Source: a bacterium
GTDB lineage: Bacteria; Pseudomonadota; Gammaproteobacteria; Burkholderiales; Burkholderiaceae_C
Direction of reading: 5' to 3'
Assembly: GCA_030824095.1 (NCBI GenBank)
Contig: JAVBYK010000171.1
Location: forward strand, 1 to 5,206
Length of the DNA: 5,206 nucleotides
In this document: piece after piece, positions 1-4,981 of the stretch
Layout: the number at the start of each line of letters is the position of its first letter
Position numbering within the stretch: the first letter of the stretch is position 1
Notes under the pieces: model-generated
Told to the model about the DNA's origin: nothing
Seen by the model: only the letters and a program-made list of their open reading frames with translations
The model's database searches: none
Program-made: the position numbers and the translations under genes

Positions 1-390
1 GTAGAGCAGCACGGCCAGGCCGGCCCAGAACACCCAACGCCGGGTCAGCGTGCGCCGGCCGGCGTCGCCACGCAGTCGGTTGGCCAGCAACGACAACCAG
101 AGCCGTATGCCCACGGCCAGGCACCACCAGACCGAATAGCCCAGCAGGAAATAACTGACATCGGCCACCCAGGCGCCCAGGCGTCCGGCCTTGTTGGTCA
201 GCGGCAGACCGGTGCCCGACGTGGTCCAGGCAGCGTCCAGCGGGGAATAGGTCAACAGGGCGATCAGCCAGAGCACCAACAGCACAAATCCGGCTATCAG
301 GGCAATCTCGCTGGCGAAGCGGCCCATGCCGGCGGGCGCCGGCTCAGACGCCGAAGGCCCGGCGTGTAGGGTATGGAGGGAATAAGTCAT
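1..390 (-). CDS. ftsK: DNA translocase FtsK, N-terminal membrane part (partial, runs off the left edge)
   Basis: FtsK is an inner-membrane DNA pump that couples chromosome segregation and dimer resolution to septum closure. Only the first 130 codons are present, starting at the ATG at 390 with no stop before the edge. The visible part is the 4-TM anchor domain. A short polar N-terminus is followed by a first hydrophobic helix at about residues 28-48, the YSPLDAAW stretch (48-55), which resembles the family's FNPSDPSW segment, and the pattern NxxGxxGAWxADxxxxxxG (66-84). A second helix spans about 75-99, and a third begins near 119. The linker, Walker motor and gamma domain lie outside the window. 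No good Shine-Dalgarno sequence precedes the ATG. The gene follows the Crp/Fnr-type regulator on the same strand with a 59-bp gap and could be cotranscribed with it. Identification rests on the TM-domain pattern and the trxB-adjacent context. Confidence 0.88.
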   Translation of the reverse strand, partial: MTYSLHTLHAGPSASEPAPAGMGRFASEIALIAGFVLLVLWLIALLTYSPLDAAWTTSGTGLPLTNKAGRLGAWVADVSYFLLGYSVWWCLAVGIRLWLSLLANRLRGDAGRRTLTRRWVFWAGLAVLLY

Positions 391-405
391 GTCAAAGAAT
401 CAGTC

Positions 406-431
406 GGGGCAAGCTTACCGCAAGCTGCCCC
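406..431. other. Stem-loop in the regulator-ftsK gap
   Basis: An inverted repeat lies between the regulator stop and the ftsK start. GGGGCA (406-411) pairs with TGCCCC (426-431), and GCTT (413-416) with AAGC (422-425), leaving A412 bulged and a 5-nt loop. Neither side has a T-tract, so it is not a standard intrinsic terminator. It could be a processing or stabilising hairpin, or a weak attenuator between the two genes. Function is unknown. Confidence 0.45.
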
Positions 432-449
432 ACGGTGAAGACAGCGCGC

Positions 450-1124
450 TCAGCGCGGCAGCACCCGGCGCTCAAACACCCGCACCGTGCCGTCGTCCAG
501 CAGGCGGATGAATCCCTGTTCGTCAAAATCCTTCATGACGCGGCTGACCATTTCGCGCGACGCGCCCACCATCTTGGCAATATCCTGGCGGGAAACCTTC
601 TCGCGGATCAGCAAACCACCGGTGTCGTCGGGCAATGCGGAGTCCAGCAACACCTTGGCGACCCGGCCGTACACGCCCACCAGGGCCAGGGAACTGATGT
701 TCTGGCTGGCCTTGCGCAGGCGCTGCACCAGCCCATGCATCACGGCAAACGACATGGCGGAGTTCTCACTCAAGCAACCCAAGAAACTCTCGCGCCCCAG
801 CACCAGCACATCGACCTGCTGGTCGGCGATCACGGTGGCGGAATGGGGTTCGCTGTCGATCAGGCTCATCTCGCCCACGTAATCACCCGACTTCAGGGTG
901 GCCAGGATCACCTCGCGGCCTTTGTTGTCGGTCATCACCACGCGGGTACGGCCAGACAGGATGATGTACAGGGAATTGGTCTTCTTGCCCTGCTCAACCA
1001 GGGTCTCGCCACGCTTGAAACGCTTCTTGGACACAGCGTCGGCCAGGGATTCGGCCTGCGTGGGTGTGAGCATCGAAAAAAGGGAGACCCGGCGAATCAA
1101 ATCCAGGTTGCTCAGCATTGACAT
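450..1124 (-). CDS. Crp/Fnr-family transcriptional regulator
   Basis: A 224-residue cytoplasmic DNA-binding regulator of normal length for the family. An N-terminal cyclic-nucleotide-type beta-roll covers about residues 10-115, followed by a dimerisation helix (about 118-146) and a C-terminal winged helix-turn-helix (about 175-222). The phosphate-binding cassette GEMSLIDSEPHSATV (84-98) is clear, but the Arg that contacts cAMP phosphate in CRP is His94; Ser95 is kept. The recognition helix SREMVSRV (189-196) keeps R190, E191 and R195, equivalent to CRP R180, E181 and R185, so a TGTGA-like half-site is predicted. The only Cys is C117, so it is not an FNR-type [4Fe-4S] sensor. The ATG at 1124 is preceded by GGGA about 8 nt upstream; a second in-frame ATG two codons later (1118) is possible. 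It is divergent from trxB and upstream of ftsK. The effector and targets cannot be read from the sequence. Confidence 0.93.
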   Translation of the reverse strand: MSMLSNLDLIRRVSLFSMLTPTQAESLADAVSKKRFKRGETLVEQGKKTNSLYIILSGRTRVVMTDNKGREVILATLKSGDYVGEMSLIDSEPHSATVIADQQVDVLVLGRESFLGCLSENSAMSFAVMHGLVQRLRKASQNISSLALVGVYGRVAKVLLDSALPDDTGGLLIREKVSRQDIAKMVGASREMVSRVMKDFDEQGFIRLLDDGTVRVFERRVLPR

Positions 1125-1245
1125 TGAATCATTCCCAGAAATTCGAAGTGGCGTTTCTTACAATCGGGCTTCTATTGAAATGGCCTGCATTGACCCGAAA
1201 TGTACACGGCCACGCTTGTGAATGACGCAACATAAGGTTTCCCCC
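1125..1245. promoter_or_regulatory. Divergent control region between the regulator and trxB
   Basis: These 121 bp must hold start signals for both divergent genes unless one is read from farther away. No convincing -35/-10 pair is visible in either direction. The best -10-like hexamer for trxB is TACAAT at 1159-1164 (5 of 6 matches to consensus), but it has no good -35 at proper spacing. A 15-bp imperfect palindrome, TTGTG-N5-CGCAA at 1216-1230, ends 15 bp before the chosen trxB start and could be an operator. That the region is regulatory follows from gene layout; the individual elements are weak. Confidence 0.5.
1234..1237 (+). promoter_or_regulatory. Ribosome binding site that decides the trxB start
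   Basis: AAGG lies 8 nt before the ATG at 1246. The upstream in-frame ATG at 1222 has no purine-rich motif before it and would add eight residues not expected at the TrxB N-terminus. The site therefore supports the 1246 start. Confidence 0.65.
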
Positions 1246-2196
1246 ATGTCTGATCCCAAACACGCCAAGGTCCTGATTCTGGGCTCTGGCCCCGCCGGTT
1301 ACACCGCCGCCGTCTACGCAGCGCGCGCCAACCTGAACCCGGTGCTGGTCACCGGCATGGCCCAAGGCGGTCAACTCATGACCACCACCGAGGTGGACAA
1401 CTGGCCTGCCGACGTCCATGGCGTGCAGGGCCCGGACCTGATGCAGCGCTTTCTGGAGCACGCCGAGCGTTTCAAGACCGAGATCGTGTTCGACCACATC
1501 AGCGCGGTGGACCTGTCCAAGCGCCCGTTCACCCTGACCGGTGACAGCGGAACCTACACCTGCGACTCGCTGATCATTGCCACCGGTGCCTCGGCCAAAT
1601 ACCTGGGGCTGCCCAGCGAAACCGCGTTCATGGGCCGCGGCGTGTCGGGCTGCGCCACCTGCGACGGCTTCTTCTACCGCGACCAGGTCTGCTGCGTGGT
1701 CGGTGGCGGCAACACTGCCGTGGAAGAGGCGCTGTACCTGTCCAACATTGCCAGTAAGGTCTATCTGGTGCACCGCCGCGACAAGTTCAAGGCCGAGCCC
1801 ATCCTGATCGACAAGCTGATGGAAAAAGTGGCGTCCGGCAAGATCGAGCTGAAGACCTTCCGCACGCTCGACGAGGTTCTGGGCGACGCCTCCGGCGTGA
1901 CCGGCATCCGCGTCAAGAGCACGACCGACGGCACCACCGAAGACATTGCGCTGACCGGATGTTTCATCGCCATCGGCCATGCACCCAATACCGAGATCTT
2001 CCAGGGCCAACTGGAGCTGGAGAACGGCTACATCGTGACCCAGGGCGGGCTCAAGGGTTTTGCCACGCAAACCTCCGTCCCCGGCGTGTTTGCCGCCGGC
2101 GACGTGCAGGACCATGTGTACCGCCAGGCCATCACCAGCGCCGGCACGGGCTGCATGGCAGCGCTGGACGCCCAGCGTTTCCTCGAACAGGAATAA
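1246..2196 (+). CDS. trxB: Thioredoxin reductase (NADPH)
   Basis: Cytoplasmic FAD enzyme that passes electrons from NADPH to thioredoxin, supporting ribonucleotide reductase and disulfide repair. The 316-residue length fits the low-molecular-weight bacterial type (E. coli about 320). Domains in order: FAD-binding Rossmann motif GSGPAG (13-18); TTTEVDNWP (46-54), conserved in the family; an inserted NADPH domain with the redox-active pair C136-A-T-C139 in SGCATCDGFF; GGGNTAVEEA (153-162); the 2'-phosphate-recognising HRRDKFKAE (176-184), which points to NADPH; and the C-terminal FAD motif GVFAAGDVQD (280-289) followed by the typical RQAITSAGTGCMAA. All catalytic elements are intact. An in-frame ATG at 1222 exists but lacks an RBS. 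The gene is divergent from the Crp/Fnr-type regulator, which may control it. No terminator separates its stop from the TATAAT box just downstream. Confidence 0.98.
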   Translation: MSDPKHAKVLILGSGPAGYTAAVYAARANLNPVLVTGMAQGGQLMTTTEVDNWPADVHGVQGPDLMQRFLEHAERFKTEIVFDHISAVDLSKRPFTLTGDSGTYTCDSLIIATGASAKYLGLPSETAFMGRGVSGCATCDGFFYRDQVCCVVGGGNTAVEEALYLSNIASKVYLVHRRDKFKAEPILIDKLMEKVASGKIELKTFRTLDEVLGDASGVTGIRVKSTTDGTTEDIALTGCFIAIGHAPNTEIFQGQLELENGYIVTQGGLKGFATQTSVPGVFAAGDVQDHVYRQAITSAGTGCMAALDAQRFLEQE

Positions 2197-2207
2197 TTGG
2201 TTATAAT
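2178..2207 (+). promoter_or_regulatory. Predicted sigma70-type promoter of rpmB-rpmG
   Basis: A consensus TATAAT (2202-2207) begins 5 bp after the trxB stop. The best -35 candidate is TTTCCT (2178-2183), only half matching TTGACA, at 18-bp spacing and inside the last codons of trxB. A start near 2214 would give a leader of about 180 nt before rpmB. The -10 box is strong and the -35 weak; promoter activity is inferred. Confidence 0.6.
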
Positions 2208-2258
2208 CCAAGGCTTTGCTGAATTCTGCCCGTGAGGGCCAGTGTTCAATGGCAAGCA

Positions 2259-2305
2259 CCGCCAAGAGATTGGCGGGGGGTTACCGCCACCCTTTTTCAT
2301 TGGCG
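2259..2305 (+). promoter_or_regulatory. Structured rpmB leader with alternative hairpins, one terminator-like
   Basis: CCGCCAA (2259-2265) pairs perfectly with TTGGCGG (2270-2276) around a GAGA loop of the GNRA class. The second arm can instead use TGGCGG (2271-2276) to pair with CCGCCA (2284-2289), forming a hairpin followed by CCC and T5 (2293-2297), like an intrinsic terminator. The first arm can also pair with TTGGCG at 2300-2305, part of a near-perfect direct repeat of 2269-2278 (9 of 10 identical), which would enclose the second hairpin. It could be an attenuator of the ribosomal protein operon, or simply the trxB terminator lying past an early rpmB promoter. Pairing is seen directly; function is inferred. 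Confidence 0.5.
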
Positions 2306-2318
2306 AGGTGAGGCTAGA

Positions 2319-2358
2319 GCGAGACCGGAGAGACCCTGTTTTCAGGCAAACCGGTCGC
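2319..2358 (+). other. Second leader stem-loop upstream of rpmB
   Basis: GACCGG (2323-2328) pairs with CCGGTC (2351-2356). The stem extends by GC (2319-2320) with GC (2357-2358) if GA (2321-2322) is bulged. Inside sits a nested hairpin, CCTG (2335-2338) with CAGG (2343-2346) around a TTTT loop. The structure ends 36 nt before the rpmB ATG and has no T-tract after it. It may be part of a ribosomal-protein or other regulatory binding site; this is inference from pairing alone. Confidence 0.4.
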
Positions 2359-2394
2359 CAGTGATAGCCGTTTAAGAAGTATCGGAGTGTCCTC

Positions 2395-2628
2395 ATGGCA
2401 CGCGTATGTCAAGTCACGGGCAAAGGCCCCATGGTCGGGAACAATGTTTCCCACGCCAACAACAAAACCAAGCGCCGGTTCCTGCCGAACCTGCAATACC
2501 GCCGTTTCTGGGTCGAGACTGAAAACCGCTGGGTTCGCCTGCGCGTGTCCAGCGCTGCCCTGCGTCTGATCGACAAGAACGGTATTGATTCTGTGCTCGC
2601 CGATCTGCGCGCACGTGGCCAAGCTTAA
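2395..2628 (+). CDS. rpmB: 50S ribosomal protein L28
   Basis: A small basic protein of the large ribosomal subunit, 77 residues, the usual length for proteobacterial L28. The N-terminus MARVCQVTGKGPMVGNNVSH, the NKTKRRFLPNLQ segment (24-35) and the RFWVETENRWVRLRVS region (about 38-53) are the standard L28 pattern, and the C-terminus IDSVLADLRARG is also typical. GGAG (2384-2387) sits 7 nt before the ATG, a good RBS. It is first in a two-gene unit with rpmG, 11 bp between them. The leader of nearly 190 bp upstream is structured and may regulate it. Nothing is unusual in the protein itself. Confidence 0.98.
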   Translation: MARVCQVTGKGPMVGNNVSHANNKTKRRFLPNLQYRRFWVETENRWVRLRVSSAALRLIDKNGIDSVLADLRARGQA

Positions 2629-2639
2629 GGAGTAGCACC

Positions 2640-2810
2640 ATGGCAACCAAAGGCGGACGCGAAAAAATCAAGCTGGAATCCACAGCCGGTACTGGTCACT
2701 TCTACACGACCAGCAAGAACAAGAAAACCATGCCCGAGAAGATGTTGATCAAGAAATTTGATCCCAAGGCTCGCAAGCATGTGGACTACAAGGAAATGAA
2801 GCTCAAATAA
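2640..2810 (+). CDS. rpmG: 50S ribosomal protein L33
   Basis: A 56-residue basic protein of the large subunit. It begins MATKGGREKIKLEST, has the GTGHFYTTSKNKK core (17-29) and ends in the KKFDPKARKHVDYKEMKLK type of tail. There is no Cys, so this is the zinc-independent (C-minus) form usual in proteobacteria. The RBS AAGGAG (2627-2632) overlaps the rpmB stop codon and lies 7 nt before the ATG, giving tight coupling to rpmB. Two hairpins, the second a clear terminator, follow within 85 bp. Confidence 0.98.
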   Translation: MATKGGREKIKLESTAGTGHFYTTSKNKKTMPEKMLIKKFDPKARKHVDYKEMKLK

Positions 2811-2816
2811 TGTTCT

Positions 2817-2842
2817 GGGGACAGATCTTTAGCTCTGTCCCC
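2817..2842 (+). other. Strong hairpin directly after rpmG, no T-tract
   Basis: GGGGACAGA (2817-2825) and TCTGTCCCC (2834-2842) form a perfect 9-bp stem with an 8-nt loop, starting 6 bp after the rpmG stop. No run of T follows on either strand, so it should not terminate by itself. It may protect the 3' end of the rpmBG mRNA or work with the terminator 18 bp downstream. Confidence 0.6.
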
Positions 2843-2860
2843 TCGCATCAAGCTTCCCTG

Positions 2861-2891
2861 AAAAAAGGCCCGCTTCCATGCGGGCTTTTTT
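2861..2891. terminator. Bidirectional intrinsic terminator
   Basis: GCCCGC (2868-2873) pairs with GCGGGC (2880-2885) around a 6-nt loop, flanked by A6 on the left (2861-2866) and T6 on the right (2886-2891). It therefore has a T-tract in both directions. It ends rpmB-rpmG from the left and the cytochrome operon from the right, whose last stop codon is 21 bp away. Confidence 0.92.
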
Positions 2892-2912
2892 GTGCCCGTT
2901 CGGTACGGGTGG

Positions 2913-4208
2913 TTAGTGACGGGAATCCCGGGCGCGAAGGATTTCCAGCTCCGATACTTCCGTTGCCTTATTGCCCCAGGCCTGACGGATGTAGGACAGC
3001 ACATCGGCCAGTTCGCGGTTGTTCAGGGTATGCCCGAATGGGGGCATGCCATAGGGGCGCGGGTTCCCCGCAGTCGCCGGCGCAAAACCGCCGCGCACGA
3101 GTACCTGGATCAGGTTGGTGGCATGGCCCATGGTGACAGCCCGGTTGGCGGCCAGCGCCGGATAGACGCCGGGTGCGCCCTGCCCCTGCTCCCCGTGGCA
3201 CTGCGCACATTGGTGCTTGTACAGCCCAGCCCCCCGCTGCGCGACCTGCGGGTTGACCGGGGCTCCCTCCATTTCCGCCACCGGGGTCGGAGGAAGATCC
3301 TGCAAATAGGTGGCAGTGGCTCGCAGGTCCACGTCACTCCAGTACTGGGTGCTGGCAAACACCACCTCGGCCATGGGGCCGCTCGCTACTGCGTGCGTGG
3401 ACACCCCCGTTTTCAGCAGATCCACACTGTCCGCGGCGGGCCCACCCGCCACGCCAGCCTCGCCGGTATCCAGCAGCGAAGGGGCGTACCAGCCCTGTTC
3501 CGGCATATCCCCTCCGGACAGGGGCTCGGCTGCCGCCAGGGCTCCCAAGGCATTGCGCGGCGAATGGCAGGCCGCACAGTGCCCCAGCCCCTGGACCAGA
3601 TAGGCGCCCCGGTTCCACTGCGCCGACTGGTCAGCCTGGGGAACAAAGGGTACAGGCTGGAAGAACAGGGCACGCCAGACCGCCAGGGCCACCTGTGAGC
3701 TGTAGGGCCAGCGCAGCGCATGGGGGCGATTGGCCTGCTCCACGGCCGGCACCGTGCGCAGAAAAGCAAACAGGGCGTCCGAATCCGCGCGGGTGATCCG
3801 CGTGAACTGGGGGTACGGGAAGACCGGGTACAGCAATCGTCCGTCCCCTGAGCGGCCGTTGTGCAGGGCTCTCCAGAACTGGTCAGCATTCCAGCCGCCG
3901 ATGCCGGTCTTGTTGTCGGGCGTCAGATTGCCGCCATAGACCACACCAAAGGGGGTCGCGATGCCCTTGCCACCGGCATACTCCGCCCCGCCGGGTTGGG
4001 TGTGGCACGACCGGCAGTTGCCCACGCGCGCCAGGTAGGCGCCCCGTTCAACCTGCTGCATGGTCGGCTCCGCACTGTCGGGCACGGTGGCATGCATGTC
4101 CGGCTCGTCGCGCTGGTTCAATACCACCACCATAACGACCAGCACGGCCGAGACCAACACCAGCAGGCTGCCGATCCACGCGCTGTGGCGCCAGAGGCTG
4201 CGTGTCAT
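2913..4208 (-). CDS. Membrane-anchored triheme cytochrome c (AdhB / gluconate dehydrogenase cytochrome-subunit type)
   Basis: A 431-residue periplasmic electron carrier with three class I cytochrome c domains. The hydrophobic helix at about residues 11-30 looks like an uncleaved N-terminal anchor, since no good signal peptidase site follows. Heme c motifs are CRSCH (65-69), CAACH (211-215) and CAQCH (334-338). Probable Met ligands are M279 in SGPMAEVV for heme 2 and M388 in YGMPPF for heme 3. In domain 1, the place where dehydrogenase cytochrome subunits carry the YPAMPY ligand Met reads YPVFPY (127-132), with Phe130. The three-domain layout is that of alcohol and gluconate dehydrogenase cytochrome subunits, but no dehydrogenase gene is in view. 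Its ATG overlaps the stop of the c4-type gene (ATGA, 4205-4208), and AGGGG lies 9 nt upstream, so translation is probably coupled. With ccoG nearby, electron delivery to a terminal oxidase is the likeliest role, by inference. Confidence 0.9.
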   Translation of the reverse strand: MTRSLWRHSAWIGSLLVLVSAVLVVMVVVLNQRDEPDMHATVPDSAEPTMQQVERGAYLARVGNCRSCHTQPGGAEYAGGKGIATPFGVVYGGNLTPDNKTGIGGWNADQFWRALHNGRSGDGRLLYPVFPYPQFTRITRADSDALFAFLRTVPAVEQANRPHALRWPYSSQVALAVWRALFFQPVPFVPQADQSAQWNRGAYLVQGLGHCAACHSPRNALGALAAAEPLSGGDMPEQGWYAPSLLDTGEAGVAGGPAADSVDLLKTGVSTHAVASGPMAEVVFASTQYWSDVDLRATATYLQDLPPTPVAEMEGAPVNPQVAQRGAGLYKHQCAQCHGEQGQGAPGVYPALAANRAVTMGHATNLIQVLVRGGFAPATAGNPRPYGMPPFGHTLNNRELADVLSYIRQAWGNKATEVSELEILRARDSRH

Positions 4209-4924
4209 GGCGCGTCACCCCTGCAGGCTATGCCGCTGGTCTGCCGGGTGGCAGGCGCCGGATGGCCGTTGCCGGGAACCGGCTGGGACGACAGCCAGTG
4301 GCTGACCGCGTGGATGTCATCCATGCTCAGCCGCCTGGCAATCTGCGCCATGCAGTCGGGCTCTTCGGCCTTGCGCTGGCCGGTCTTCCAGGCCCCAATC
4401 TGGGCCACCACGTAGTCGCGCGGCAGCCCCAGCAGACCGGGTGTGGCGGGCAGGCGCCCGGTCATTGCCGCTCCGTGGCAGGCCGTGCAAGGTGGAGTAC
4501 CCCGCTGCGCGTCCCCCTGCAAAACCAGCTGCCGGCCCCGGGCCAACAGACTGGGGTCAGCGCCCGTGCCCTGCGGCGGGGGATACGGCAAATCCAGCGC
4601 GCTGAAGTACTGCGCAATTTCCAGCAGGTAGGCCTCCGACATGTTTTCCAGAAGGTAGGACATGGCCGCGTTGCTGCGCCGCTGCGCACGGAAGTTGCCC
4701 AGTTGCTGGAACAGATAGCCGGCCGGTTTGCCGGCAATGCGGGGGTAATAACCCTGGCTGGTGGCGACCCCCTCCTTGCCGTGGCAGGTGGTGCAGGCCT
4801 GCACGCGTTGCGCCATGGTGTCGGGAACCCGCAGCGGTGCATTCTGCAGTGCTTGCGCCTGGGCCACCAGGCACACCAGGGATGTCAGCAACATCAGACA
4901 GGGCTTGAAGCATGCAAATCTCAT
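4205..4924 (-). CDS. Diheme c4-type cytochrome, secreted
   Basis: A 239-residue periplasmic electron-transfer protein with two cytochrome c domains. The signal peptide has a short basic start (MRFACFK), a hydrophobic core (about 9-21) and a probable cut after AQA at residue 25. Heme motifs are CTTCH (44-48) and CTACH (146-150). M88 or M94 and M192 are candidate axial ligands. Each half has the c4-like run of G-YPRIAGKP (about 58-67) or PGLLGLPRDY (162-171) followed by a conserved aromatic helix. A tail of about 20 residues after 218, with Cys234, extends past the usual c4 end. An in-frame ATG at 4975 lies 6 bp after the ccoG stop, but it would place 17 polar residues before the signal peptide, so 4924 is preferred although its RBS is weak. 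The gene is followed by the triheme gene with a 4-bp overlap. Confidence 0.88.
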   Translation of the reverse strand: MRFACFKPCLMLLTSLVCLVAQAQALQNAPLRVPDTMAQRVQACTTCHGKEGVATSQGYYPRIAGKPAGYLFQQLGNFRAQRRSNAAMSYLLENMSEAYLLEIAQYFSALDLPYPPPQGTGADPSLLARGRQLVLQGDAQRGTPPCTACHGAAMTGRLPATPGLLGLPRDYVVAQIGAWKTGQRKAEEPDCMAQIARRLSMDDIHAVSHWLSSQPVPGNGHPAPATRQTSGIACRGDAP

Positions 4925-4981
4925 CCGCCCAGCATACCCGCTGCGGTGCGGCCCGTGCATCGGTTGTCCCGCCATCCCGGT

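Noticed and set aside
435..1121. Plus-strand open frame (228 codons) opposite the Crp/Fnr-type regulator
   Set aside because: It mirrors almost the whole regulator gene, is rich in His and Gln, and shows no domain. It is a shadow of codon bias.
1118..1123. Perfect TTGACA hexamer on the plus strand as a trxB -35 box
   Set aside because: No acceptable -10 lies 16-18 bp downstream; the nearest good one (TACAAT at 1159) is 35 bp away. The hexamer falls on the regulator's start codons.
1222..1245. Upstream in-frame ATG as trxB start
   Set aside because: It has no Shine-Dalgarno. The extra eight residues do not fit TrxB N-termini, while 1246 has AAGG at good spacing.
1129..2265. Long minus-strand open frame (378 codons) antisense to trxB
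   Set aside because: The trxB frame is unmistakable with all motifs intact. The antisense frame gives a His/Gly/Val-rich protein with no recognisable domain, as expected opposite a GC-rich gene.
2895..2909. Short inverted repeat CCCGT / ACGGG after the triheme stop codon
   Set aside because: It has only five base pairs and no T-tract; the neighbouring bidirectional terminator explains the region better.
2892..3698. Plus-strand open frame (268 codons) opposite the triheme cytochrome
   Set aside because: It starts inside the bidirectional terminator region and covers the strand opposite clear heme motifs. The product is Arg/Gly-rich with no family resemblance.
3861..4415. Plus-strand open frame (184 codons) across the junction of the two cytochrome genes
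   Set aside because: It is antisense to two well-supported genes, with no RBS and no recognisable domain.
4925..4975. Upstream ATG at 4975 as the start of the c4-type cytochrome
   Set aside because: It would put 17 polar residues in front of a normal signal peptide. It was kept only as an alternative because it lies close to the ccoG stop.
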